Positions 41,720-49,517 of a DNA stretch of 64,000 nucleotides are shown piece after piece. Origin of the DNA: JAAUTG01 sp964458705 (GTDB lineage: Bacteria > Bacteroidota > Bacteroidia > Chitinophagales > Saprospiraceae). Each line of letters opens with the position of its first letter. Position 1 is the stretch's first letter. The stretch lies in the NCBI GenBank assembly GCA_964458705.1, contig CAYWKD010000003.1, positions 51,448-115,447 on the forward strand, in the 5' to 3' direction. The notes under the pieces were generated by a model. That model was given only the letters and a program-made list of their open reading frames with translations, searched no databases and was not told the origin of the DNA. The translations under genes and the position numbers were made by a program.

Positions 41720-43717
41720 ATGATAGAAACTCCTTCGACATACGAGGCTTTCGTAAACCACTGGAAGCAATACTACAAAAATGCTATTGAAGAATATGCC
41801 AGCTATCGTTATTCTTTTATTCCAAATTTGCTACCCTCACAGGCGGTAAATCTATCTACTCATCAAGTGTTGGATATTCTTCAGCAGCGACTGGGGTCAA
41901 AGTTGATGACTGCGCTTGATCCTAATGAAACGATTGACTCTCCCGTTCGGCATCACAAAAATACAGACTGGCTGAAGAAGACCAATATGGTTGGTATCAA
42001 TGTCCGAACTATTCACAATTTTTGGAATATTATTAAATATGTTCTTACAGTTCCCGCATCGCAGCAATCTATTCATATATTACCGATATGGGAGCCAGGA
42101 GTAGTTGCCAGTCTTTACGGTATGAGTAGCTGGAATATAAATCCTGAATTTTACAGTACTGAATTGGCTAATGCCGTCCCAGCTTTAGACACAGTGGAGA
42201 AGCAACTGAAAGTAGTAGTCAACACACTTCATGCTATGAATCGAATGGTGGGAATGGATGTCATTCCTCACACAGATAGGTACGCTGAAATTGTACTTGC
42301 CAAGCCTCATTATTTTGAATGGCTACAGCGTCGAGATACGGAGATAATTGACTACCGAGCAAAGCTACACGAGAAAGTACAGCATCAAATCATGCGATTC
42401 TTATATTTATTTCGTGCGGCTGTTTCTATGCCTTATCCTGGTAAAGCACCTGTATTTTTCTCAGACCAGTTTCCAGAATCAGAGCGATTAAAGGTGTTGT
42501 TTGGCTTGCCTAGTGATTATCGCGGTAGAACAAAGCGCAGAAATCAAATCATACAATTTCTTTATAACGAAGGATTGGAGCCTGTACCTGCTACTATGGC
42601 GCCTCCTTATCGAGGACTGGAAGTAGATACAGATGGAGCAGCAAAAACAATAGATCAAGATGGACGAATATGGAGGGACTATAAAATTACGAAGCCCCAG
42701 AAAATGTCTAGAGTTTTTGGACCTTTAACGCGCTACAAGCTCTATGAGCGAAAAAATGATAATGTCAATTGGGAAATTGATTTCGAGCAACCGCGCTATG
42801 CCGTTTGGGATTACGTATGTCAGAAATACGATAAAGTTCAGCAAACTTATAACTTTGATTTCATGCGAGGGGATATGTCGCATGTGCAAATGAGAGCGAC
42901 AGGTGTACCTGATAAGGTAGATGAATACTACGATATTCACCGATCCATCAAGCATTACTGCCAACGGAATAAACCTTATTTTGCTTACTTTGCGGAAACG
43001 TTTTTAGCTCCACCTAATGAAATGGGCTATGGTGATGAAGTAGAGCATCTGGTGCAGTCGGATGCGGATACTACTCTAGGTGATTTGCAATCTATGATAG
43101 TGGGTTCGGATCGCTTTATGCAGGAGTTCGCTCGATATTGCAAGATTGCTAACTCCAGGACGATGATTCCTAATTTTACGATAATGACAGCAGATAAGGA
43201 TGACCCACGATTTGATAGGTTTTACGAACGGGGCAATGAGGTGAGATTTTTTTGTGCTTTATTTCTAACGCATCTACCGAGTTATATGGGCTTGGGTTTT
43301 GAACTAAGAGATGTTCATTTAGCACCAGCACCGAACGAGCATTACACAAAATTGTATGTATTTCAGGTAGATTACGGATCGAAGGCGACTTATGGGCCCT
43401 ATCAATGGGGCAAAAATGGAGCACTTTTCCAGTGTTTGACTGCTATACGAGTTTTTGCGGAATCTATTTTATCGTCATTAAGCGATTTGCCGCTCCAGTG
43501 GTTAGTTGCCCCCGATGCCACAGTTACTCATAAGCACATTGTTTGGAAGATTGGGCAATATGTTTTTGCCGTAAATTTTGATACCGCAGGAGCTATCAAT
43601 ATTGACTATTTGCAATTGGACGATAATTTTTCTATTGCATTTTCTACATTGGGAAAAGACGTTGAGCGATACTCATTAGATGCTGGAGAAGGTAGAGTTT
43701 ACATAATTAACGGTTAA
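41720..43717 (+). CDS. Divergent GH13-like (alpha-amylase superfamily) enzyme
   Basis: 665 residues from the ATG at 41720. No signal peptide, so cytosolic. GH13-like regions can be traced: region I as D181-V-I-P-H185 (normally N-H), region II as F-M-R384-G-D386-M-S-H with the Arg and nucleophile Asp correctly spaced, region III as F-A-E427-T with the acid/base Glu. Region IV is unclear: the candidates are A-D-K-D495-D-P-R (Lys in place of His) or T-H519-L. A C-terminal beta-sandwich (Y-V-F-A-V-N-F-D) ends it. The numbers count from one residue upstream of this start. The protein is distant from any GH13 subfamily I know. It is 11 bases before an oxidoreductase gene and in line with a ROK kinase, so probably sugar metabolism. 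Confidence 0.6.
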   Translation: MIETPSTYEAFVNHWKQYYKNAIEEYASYRYSFIPNLLPSQAVNLSTHQVLDILQQRLGSKLMTALDPNETIDSPVRHHKNTDWLKKTNMVGINVRTIHNFWNIIKYVLTVPASQQSIHILPIWEPGVVASLYGMSSWNINPEFYSTELANAVPALDTVEKQLKVVVNTLHAMNRMVGMDVIPHTDRYAEIVLAKPHYFEWLQRRDTEIIDYRAKLHEKVQHQIMRFLYLFRAAVSMPYPGKAPVFFSDQFPESERLKVLFGLPSDYRGRTKRRNQIIQFLYNEGLEPVPATMAPPYRGLEVDTDGAAKTIDQDGRIWRDYKITKPQKMSRVFGPLTRYKLYERKNDNVNWEIDFEQPRYAVWDYVCQKYDKVQQTYNFDFMRGDMSHVQMRATGVPDKVDEYYDIHRSIKHYCQRNKPYFAYFAETFLAPPNEMGYGDEVEHLVQSDADTTLGDLQSMIVGSDRFMQEFARYCKIANSRTMIPNFTIMTADKDDPRFDRFYERGNEVRFFCALFLTHLPSYMGLGFELRDVHLAPAPNEHYTKLYVFQVDYGSKATYGPYQWGKNGALFQCLTAIRVFAESILSSLSDLPLQWLVAPDATVTHKHIVWKIGQYVFAVNFDTAGAINIDYLQLDDNFSIAFSTLGKDVERYSLDAGEGRVYIING

Positions 43718-43728
43718 AAAGAAATATT

Positions 43729-44718
43729 ATGAAAATCAACTGGGGAATAATTGGATTAGGAAAAATAGCTAAAAAGTTTGCTACCGATATTCAGGTAGTG
43801 GATCAGGCTAATTTATACGCTGTGGCTTCTCGCAGTCAAGAAAAGGCAACTACCTTCAAGGAAGAGTTTGGGGCAATTCATGCTTTCGGTAGTTACGAAG
43901 CACTATTAAATTGCGCTGGCTTAGATGCTGTCTATATAGCGACGCCTCATGTTTTTCATTACGAAAACACAATGATGTGCCTAGAAGCGAGCCTACCAGT
44001 GCTTTGCGAAAAGCCTTTTGCTATGAATCAAGCGCAGGTGAAATCCATGATTGCAAAGGCGAAAGCAGAAAATCTTTTTTTGATGGAAGCTCTTTGGACA
44101 AGTTGTTTACCTAGTACCCTAGAAGCGAAAAAAATAATTGAACAAGGTGAGTTAGGAGAGATCATCTCGATTCGAGCAGACTTTGGGTTTAAAGCCCCTG
44201 TTGATTTAGATGCTAGGCTTTACAATAGGTCATTAGGTGGTGGTGCATTGTTGGATATTGGAATTTACCCTGTTTTTCTAGCATTGATGATACTTGGGTA
44301 TCCTCAAAAAATTACAGCAGTTGCAAAACTAGGCAAAACAGCCGTAGATGAAGAAATTGGCATTATACTTGAGTATGAGCAAGGTGCAATGTCGCATCTG
44401 CACGCTACTATCTTAACAAAAACAAAGACAGAAGCATTCATCTATGGAACAAAGGGAACGCTTCATTTGCACGAACGATGGTTTACTCCCACAACTATGA
44501 CCTTAACGCTTTTTGAGGATGAAAACCAACCTCGAACAATTGACTTTAACAGCACAAGCGGTGGTTTTGAGTACGAAATTGCCGAAGCAAGTCGCTGCCT
44601 AATTGAGGGTAAAAAAGAAAGTGATTTAATGCCGCTGAGTCAAAGCTGGAAACTCATACAATTGCTAGACGCAGTCCGCTCCAAAATTGGTTTGGTTTAT
44701 CCCGAGCACGACAAATAA
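43729..44718 (+). CDS. Gfo/Idh/MocA-family oxidoreductase
   Basis: 329 residues, a cytosolic NAD(P)-dependent sugar or sugar-derivative dehydrogenase. The Rossmann start is W-G-I-I-G-L-G-K-I-A-K, followed by Y-I-A-T-P-H-V-F-H-Y and the catalytic C-E-K-P-F-A-M-N with its lysine. D-I-G-I-Y-P marks the active-site region of the second domain. It begins 11 bases after the GH13-like gene and is probably cotranscribed with it. Many family members oxidise pyranosides, for example to 3-keto forms, or inositols; the substrate cannot be read here. Confidence 0.92.
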   Translation: MKINWGIIGLGKIAKKFATDIQVVDQANLYAVASRSQEKATTFKEEFGAIHAFGSYEALLNCAGLDAVYIATPHVFHYENTMMCLEASLPVLCEKPFAMNQAQVKSMIAKAKAENLFLMEALWTSCLPSTLEAKKIIEQGELGEIISIRADFGFKAPVDLDARLYNRSLGGGALLDIGIYPVFLALMILGYPQKITAVAKLGKTAVDEEIGIILEYEQGAMSHLHATILTKTKTEAFIYGTKGTLHLHERWFTPTTMTLTLFEDENQPRTIDFNSTSGGFEYEIAEASRCLIEGKKESDLMPLSQSWKLIQLLDAVRSKIGLVYPEHDK

Positions 44719-44786
44719 ATCAGTACTTTATTTGCTCACATCGTCAATTGGATGTAATATTACAGCATTAATTAGCATAGTGAAAA

Positions 44787-45749
44787 ATGGAATCAAAGGC
44801 AGCAGTTATAGGCATTGACATAGGTGGAACTTATACAAAACTCGGAGTGGTTGCCCGTTCGGGTGAAATGCTCTCTTTCAAACGTTTTCCGAGTAGGGCT
44901 AATCAACCATTTGAAGTATTCCTAAGGGAACTTAAAAATGCTCTTCAAGAAGTCAAAGCAGAACTACCTGATGAAGTAATATTGAAAGGTATCGGAATAG
45001 GCGCTCCTGTGGCGAACTACAGCACAGGCGAGATGGGTAACGCATCCAATTTTAAGTGGGGAACTTGCACGCCGTTAGCCAAGAGCGTGAAGGAAGTATC
45101 AGGTTTGCCAGTGCATATCCAAAATGATGCTAGTGTAGCTGCGCTAGGCGAATTAAGATTCGGAGGCGCAAAAGGCATGAAAAATTTTGTGGTTGTAACG
45201 CTAGGGACAGGTGTAGGGGGAGGCTTCTTTGTTAACGGTACTTTGCATAGCGGCAGCCGCGGTATGGGAGGCGAGATAGGACATACCATTATTGTGAGAA
45301 ATGGAAGGCAGTGCCCTTGCGGTCTTAAAGGATGCCTAGAGGTATATTCCTCTGTAACAGGTACTGTTATTTCGGCTAAAAATTTATTAGCTTCTACTTC
45401 AGCACCTTCTTCGCTTAGGGATATTCCAATAGACCAGTTAGAAGGTAGAGATATTTTTGAGGCGGCAAAAAAGCAGGATGATCTTGCTATTGAAGCATTT
45501 AGGATTGCTGGGGAGATGCTGGGCTATGGATTAGCAGATGTGGTGGCCTATTTTGAGCCAGAAGCTATATTTATCACAGGTGGATTGGCGAAGGCAGGCG
45601 ATATGGTACTCTTGCCAACTATTCAGTACATGGAAGAAAATGTATTTAATATTTTCCAAAATCAAGTTAAAGTTTCCATTTCAAGTCTTGTTAATAAAGA
45701 AGGAGCCGTGCTAGGAGCTGCTGCACTAGCTTGGGATGAACTGAATTAA
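44787..45749 (+). CDS. ROK-family sugar kinase
   Basis: 320 residues. ATP-binding D-I-G-G-T at 11-15, N113-D114 in the active site, G-T-G-V-G-G-G at about 140-147, and the ROK zinc site H166 with C176-x-C178-x-x-x-x-C183. These are complete, so it is expected to phosphorylate a hexose such as glucose, fructose or an N-acetyl sugar. There is no DNA-binding domain, so it is a kinase, not a ROK repressor. It ends the operon started by the GH13-like gene, and is convergent with mscS by 13 bases. Confidence 0.93.
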   Translation: MESKAAVIGIDIGGTYTKLGVVARSGEMLSFKRFPSRANQPFEVFLRELKNALQEVKAELPDEVILKGIGIGAPVANYSTGEMGNASNFKWGTCTPLAKSVKEVSGLPVHIQNDASVAALGELRFGGAKGMKNFVVVTLGTGVGGGFFVNGTLHSGSRGMGGEIGHTIIVRNGRQCPCGLKGCLEVYSSVTGTVISAKNLLASTSAPSSLRDIPIDQLEGRDIFEAAKKQDDLAIEAFRIAGEMLGYGLADVVAYFEPEAIFITGGLAKAGDMVLLPTIQYMEENVFNIFQNQVKVSISSLVNKEGAVLGAAALAWDELN

Positions 45750-45762
45750 AAATATATGATTC

Positions 45763-46626
45763 TCATAAAACTTTTTCCTCTGGATTGGTTGGCGCAGCTT
45801 TTTTTATTTCTATGGTCTCCGTGCTGAGTTTGCTGAGTGGAACAATGATTTTTTTATCCTCATCTTTGGTAGAGATGACGAGTGCCGTATTATCAATGCC
45901 CTCTACGGTTCCTTCTTTCCCTTCAATCGTAATTATATCTCCAATGCTCACTTTACTTCGGTTATAAAAATAAGCAATATGATTAGACATTGTTGCTTTA
46001 GAAGCAAGCCCATAGCCAATAGAAAAAGCAAACACAATACCCGCTAGTATGATAGAAAGATTTGATGTAATGAAGTCCGTGTTAATCTTTGCTTGTTCTA
46101 GTGCCAACATCAGTACATTGAGCAGAATAAAGTAGAAGATGAATCCAGCTACAAATTTTGCAGAAGGTACATTCAGCGATCGCAGCGCAACTAGTGAAAT
46201 ATCTTGTACAAAATCAGCAATAAATAAGCCAACAATGAGCAAAGTCAAAGCAGTAATTAAGAATGGCACATAATCCACAGCACCTGTAACGAGTTCAGAA
46301 ACTGCCTGCATTTTTAATACGTCAGTAGCAGCTACTAGCACGATCAGGAGTCCGAAGTAATACACAATTTGACCAATAAGCGAACTGGGAACAATCCTTA
46401 TGTTATTAGAAGCAAGGAAGTCTATCTTATTCACACTATTATCCGCAAGAGCATCTATATTTAGTTTTTTTAAGAGCACCTTTATCAATCTTTTAACAAT
46501 GCGAAGAATGATAAAACCAACAATAAAAATAAGTAATGCTCCTAGTAGGTTCGGAGCAAACTGAATAAATTGCTCTAGCAGTTTCTCTAATAACCCCAGA
46601 CTATCTAGTGCGTATAGTATTTTCAT
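45763..46626 (-). CDS. MscS-family mechanosensitive channel
   Basis: 287 residues. The first about 65 residues have an amphipathic start and a membrane helix (L-G-A-L-L-I-F-I-V-G-F-I-I-L-R-I-V). Further segments lie at about 85-105, 120-140, 155-175 and 190-210, the last being the pore-lining Gly/Ala-rich helix (G-L-A-S-K). A beta domain follows with G-D-I-I-T-I-E-G-K-E-G-T-V-E-G-I and I-V-P-L-S-K-L. Length and layout suit small MscS-type channels that release solutes in osmotic downshock. It is downstream of an ECF sigma gene and a small protein on the same strand, 60 bases from the latter. Confidence 0.9.
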   Translation of the reverse strand: MKILYALDSLGLLEKLLEQFIQFAPNLLGALLIFIVGFIILRIVKRLIKVLLKKLNIDALADNSVNKIDFLASNNIRIVPSSLIGQIVYYFGLLIVLVAATDVLKMQAVSELVTGAVDYVPFLITALTLLIVGLFIADFVQDISLVALRSLNVPSAKFVAGFIFYFILLNVLMLALEQAKINTDFITSNLSIILAGIVFAFSIGYGLASKATMSNHIAYFYNRSKVSIGDIITIEGKEGTVEGIDNTALVISTKDEDKKIIVPLSKLSTETIEIKKAAPTNPEEKVL

Positions 46627-46685
46627 ATTGAAATATTGCAGATGGTGTGTGTAAAATAGATTTTTAGAAGAAGCGATTAGAAAAA

Positions 46686-46889
46686 CTACTCCGAATGGCT
46701 ATCAGCATCTTTAGCACCCATCATTTGTGTTAGTGTATCTGTTAAGCGAACAATGTAAAGTTCCAGCGTTTTTCCTACAAACTGATAAAAGCCCATCCTA
46801 CCCATTATATCCCTTTCGATCTTGTCTGCTTTCCCAGAGCCAAAGAAATGTTTAGAGTGGTCTTCTTCTATTTTTCTGAATGATTCCAT
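46686..46889 (-). CDS. 67-residue protein between ECF sigma and MscS
   Basis: A small charged protein with two possible helices: about 1-27 is polar and rich in E, K, D and H; about 30-60 is more hydrophobic (F-Y-Q-F-V-G-K-T-L-E-L-Y-I-V-R-L). No signal peptide, membrane segment or cysteine pair. It starts 11 bases after the ECF sigma factor stop on the same strand, so it is probably coupled to it. It may be a very short regulator of the sigma factor or of the channel, but it matches no anti-sigma family I recognise. Confidence 0.6.
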   Translation of the reverse strand: MESFRKIEEDHSKHFFGSGKADKIERDIMGRMGFYQFVGKTLELYIVRLTDTLTQMMGAKDADSHSE

Positions 46890-46900
46890 ATGTTTGATTC

Positions 46901-47461
46901 TTAATCAGTTAGCTCTTCTTTGAATATAGAAGTACGTATTTTATTCGCCTTCTCTTTTGCACGTTTAATTCTCATTTTAACAGCACTGTCGGTCTTTTCT
47001 ATGATCTCCGCAATCTCTTTTATAGAGAGGTCATCTTGATACTTCATCAGCAGTATTGCCCTATCATCCACAGGCATCATGTCGAGCACTTGTTTTAGCT
47101 GTACTACTTCAATTTCTAGTAGCTCTTTGTCATTAACTTTATCATCCACCACATCAGGAGCACGCTCTATATCATCTACGAATAAGTCTTTCTGTTTCTT
47201 CTTTTTTCTGAGGTAATCAATACAATAGTTATAGGTGATCGAATAAACCCAAGTAGAAAACTTTGAACGCTCTCGAAATTTAGAAAGATTGACAAAAATT
47301 TTGGTGAAAATCTCTTGAGTAGCATCCTGTGCTAGTGGTTCATCTTTCAAAAGGGAGATACACTTACTGTATATCTTACCAGCATATCTATTGTATAAGA
47401 TGCTAAAACAAACAGGAGCTTGATAGTCAAGATAAGTATGAATGACCTCAATATCCTCCAT
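46901..47461 (-). CDS. ECF sigma factor
   Basis: 186 residues from the ATG at 47461; a TTG 24 bases upstream is possible. Region 2 at about 15-85 has D-A-T-Q-E-I-F-T-K-I and F-S-T-W-V-Y-S-I-T-Y-N-Y-C-I-D-Y-L-R-K-K. Region 4 at about 120-175 has M-P-V-D-D-R-A-I-L-L-M-K-Y-Q-D-D-L-S-I-K-E-I-A, the helix-turn-helix, then M-R-I-K-R-A-K. A normal ECF of the RpoE type. It heads a unit with a 67-residue protein and mscS, which suggests control of an envelope or osmotic stress response. Confidence 0.93.
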   Translation of the reverse strand: MEDIEVIHTYLDYQAPVCFSILYNRYAGKIYSKCISLLKDEPLAQDATQEIFTKIFVNLSKFRERSKFSTWVYSITYNYCIDYLRKKKKQKDLFVDDIERAPDVVDDKVNDKELLEIEVVQLKQVLDMMPVDDRAILLMKYQDDLSIKEIAEIIEKTDSAVKMRIKRAKEKANKIRTSIFKEELTD

Positions 47462-48206
47462 TTGAGATGTACAATGCTTGTTCAAACCAACAAGTTTTTG
47501 TCAAGAAAAAGTAGCAAGAAAAATATTTCTATGATGTATATGAAATTTCTCTTTGCTCAATTTATGCTCGAAGATAGTAAGTTGATTCCAATATGTCAAA
47601 GAGTCTTTTGAAAATGTAAAACAATGCGTGTTAGACGTGATGGAATTGGAAAAGTAGTATATTATTTTTGCGTTTAATATTGGCTAATCATTATTTTTCA
47701 GATAAGTAAGCTAGCAATCAACTGGTAATGAATTTGTTAAAGGCTAAATTTTTTAAATATTTGCTTATTGATCTAGCAGGTGTAAAAATATAAAGCATAA
47801 TATTTTTTTAACTAATTGTATTTTATTCCTTTTTATTTATAATAAAAGGGGAGTGTCCTATAAACTGTACTTGGTCTGTTAAGGAATATAATTAGTGTAA
47901 CATTTCTCATGATGGAGAATTAGTACTTCTGTATGGCTTTAATTGCAACAAGACTTTCATGAATCACCTAAAAGCTAAATTAATAATAGTTACCAAGTGA
48001 GTGCTGATAAACTTCGAAGAATAGCTATCCATCTATGTTCATTTGGGTACTCCCCACCTTATGGACAAGGAAGAAAAGGAAAGCATTGTTCCTTTTCTGG
48101 AAGAATATTGCGAGAATAACGATTTGCTCCTACCCCCCATAAATCTAAAAATTACTAATATGTCCATTTTCTTCCAAAGGCTTCCAACAATTGCCAATTT
48201 TGGCTA
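47462..48206. other. Noncoding region upstream of the small secreted protein
   Basis: About 745 bases with no gene I trust. It holds a 7-base inverted pair (CTTGTT at 47477-47482, AACAAG at 47489-47494) near the ECF sigma start and the possible MITE-like element at 47848-48055. A 52-codon frame at 48061-48219 begins with ATG but runs into the promoter for the next gene; I do not call it a gene. Confidence 0.5.
47848..48055. mobile_element. Possible MITE-like remnant, 208 bases
   Basis: GGGGAGT at 47848-47854 and its complement ACTCCCC at 48049-48055 face inward, and two more bases (CC, then GG) match just inside after a two-base difference. Nothing between codes for protein. GC-rich ends of this kind bound small insertion elements, but I see no target duplication, so it may be chance or a decayed copy. 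Confidence 0.25.
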
Positions 48207-48237
48207 TTGTGCTCTCTAAAATAAGGATTTATCTTTG
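48207..48237 (+). promoter_or_regulatory. Promoter of the small secreted protein operon
   Basis: TTG at 48207-48209, a 20-base spacer, and TATCTTTG at 48230-48237 followed by CAT. A full match to the Bacteroidota consensus. Transcription should begin near 48244 and give a leader of about 110 bases before the start at 48355. Confidence 0.65.
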
Positions 48238-48274
48238 CATCATATTGATTGTGCACTTCAGTATGAAAACAAAA

Positions 48275-48316
48275 GAGCTACTGCTACCATTTTGGTACCT
48301 TGGTTAGCAATAGCTC
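48275..48316 (+). promoter_or_regulatory. Hairpin in the 5' leader
   Basis: GAGCTACTGCTACCA at 48275-48289 pairs with TGGTTAGCAATAGCTC at 48301-48316, with one mismatch and one bulge, around an 11-base loop. It lies wholly in the predicted leader, 39 bases before the start codon. There is no T-run after it, so it is more likely a leader structure that stabilises or controls the mRNA than a terminator. Confidence 0.5.
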
Positions 48317-48354
48317 GAAAAGCATTTATTTAATTAACAAAATTACATTTTATT

Positions 48355-48693
48355 ATGCGAAATTTATTTTTTGTTTTAGCATTTATGCTAACTGGTATTT
48401 TTTCTTCTTTTGCTAACAGTTCTGATGGTTTTATTGGTAAAATATCTATTCACACAGTTTGTCCAGAGGAAACTACGACTGTTGACCTAACATTTTATTC
48501 AAGAGCTGATTTTGACAGTTTCGATGCAAGTGAACTTGTAGATGTTGAAAATGAAGTGTGTAAAGTTGACGTTACAGTAGAAGTTTCTATTGGTGTTGTT
48601 ACTGTCTCGGTTACGGTCAAAGACGTTGATTGTGGAGATGTGATGAATACAATCGTTGATACCGTAAAAAGTATTAAGGACGCATTGAAATAA
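48355..48693 (+). CDS. Small secreted protein, unknown
   Basis: 112 residues with a signal peptide (M-R-N-L-F-F-V-L-A-F-M then S-S-F-A-N at about 17-21). The mature part of about 91 residues is acidic, with V/T-rich beta-like strands (V-T-V-E-V-S-I-G-V-V-T-V-S-V-T-V) and three cysteines (in V-C-P-E, V-C-K-V, D-C-G-D). The end, V-K-S-I-K-D-A-L-K, is helical. I do not recognise a family. It has its own strong promoter and a hairpin leader, and is 53 bases before the GLPGLI gene. It may be an abundant product handled by the GLPGLI and barrel proteins, which is inference. Confidence 0.75.
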   Translation: MRNLFFVLAFMLTGIFSSFANSSDGFIGKISIHTVCPEETTTVDLTFYSRADFDSFDASELVDVENEVCKVDVTVEVSIGVVTVSVTVKDVDCGDVMNTIVDTVKSIKDALK

Positions 48694-48746
48694 TATCTAA
48701 CTTTAGTTGAGTTGTGAAATGCAACTCAACATTTTAAAATTTTAAT

Positions 48747-49517
48747 ATGAAAATAGTAATCACACCAATTATTTTGCAAATGTTTTTTTTGTCTCTTAGC
48801 GGTCAGAGCAATCCATTCATTTCAAAGTTAAATGTTGAATATGAAATGTACCTGAATATTAGTGAACCTTTAGAATACAGTGCTATTCTTTTCTCTAATG
48901 ATTCCATTTCTTTATTTACATATAGTAGCAAAGAGAAATCCAGAGAATCCCTTGAAGATAATTCTAATGAGTTGGGTCTTCGCATATATCTAGCTGATAC
49001 AGTAGTTAGTAATATTGTCACGAACAAAAGAGAAAATACGCTATATACGTTACGTAGAAGAATAATCAGTAAACCAAGATATTATTACACAGTCGAGGAA
49101 GTACCCAACTTTAAATGGAAAATTGAAAGAAAAGAAAAGCTAATTAGTGGTATCAAATGCTACTTAGCAAATTTAAAGTTTAGAGGACGAGAATACTCTG
49201 TTTGGTACGCACCCTCTATACCTAGTCAATTTGGACCTTGGAAATTGGGTGGACTACCTGGATTAATATTAGAAGCAAGCGATGTTTATAACGAAGTCGT
49301 TTTTAGAGCAACGAAAATAGAATTTATAGAAGAGGAGATTGCCTTACCTTCTTATGAATCGTATGAAGTGTTGAGCTTAGAGCAACATATTTATGATGTA
49401 GAAAAAAACATGGAAGCGTTTGAAAAAAAATTACGATCACGAATGCCTAAAGGTACTAACGTTCAGTTGGATCCTAAAGCAAGAGGTATTGAATTAAATT
49501 TTAATGATTTACAATAA
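48747..49517 (+). CDS. GLPGLI-family secreted protein
   Basis: 256 residues with a signal peptide (about 1-20, ending S-G-Q-S). The family's namesake motif is exact: G-P-W-K-L-G-G-L-P-G-L-I-L-E at about residues 164-177, preceded by the Y-x-V-W-Y-A-P-S-I-P element. The GLPGLI family is restricted to Bacteroidota and its function is unknown; members are often beside genes for outer-membrane barrels. Here the gene overlaps the barrel gene by 14 bases, so the two are coupled. It probably acts in the periplasm. Confidence 0.9.
   Translation: MKIVITPIILQMFFLSLSGQSNPFISKLNVEYEMYLNISEPLEYSAILFSNDSISLFTYSSKEKSRESLEDNSNELGLRIYLADTVVSNIVTNKRENTLYTLRRRIISKPRYYYTVEEVPNFKWKIERKEKLISGIKCYLANLKFRGREYSVWYAPSIPSQFGPWKLGGLPGLILEASDVYNEVVFRATKIEFIEEEIALPSYESYEVLSLEQHIYDVEKNMEAFEKKLRSRMPKGTNVQLDPKARGIELNFNDLQ

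Noticed and set aside
48061..48219. A 52-codon ATG frame upstream of the small secreted protein
   Set aside because: It runs into the minus-33 and spacer of a consensus promoter, has no recognisable motif, and is directly after the MITE-like end.
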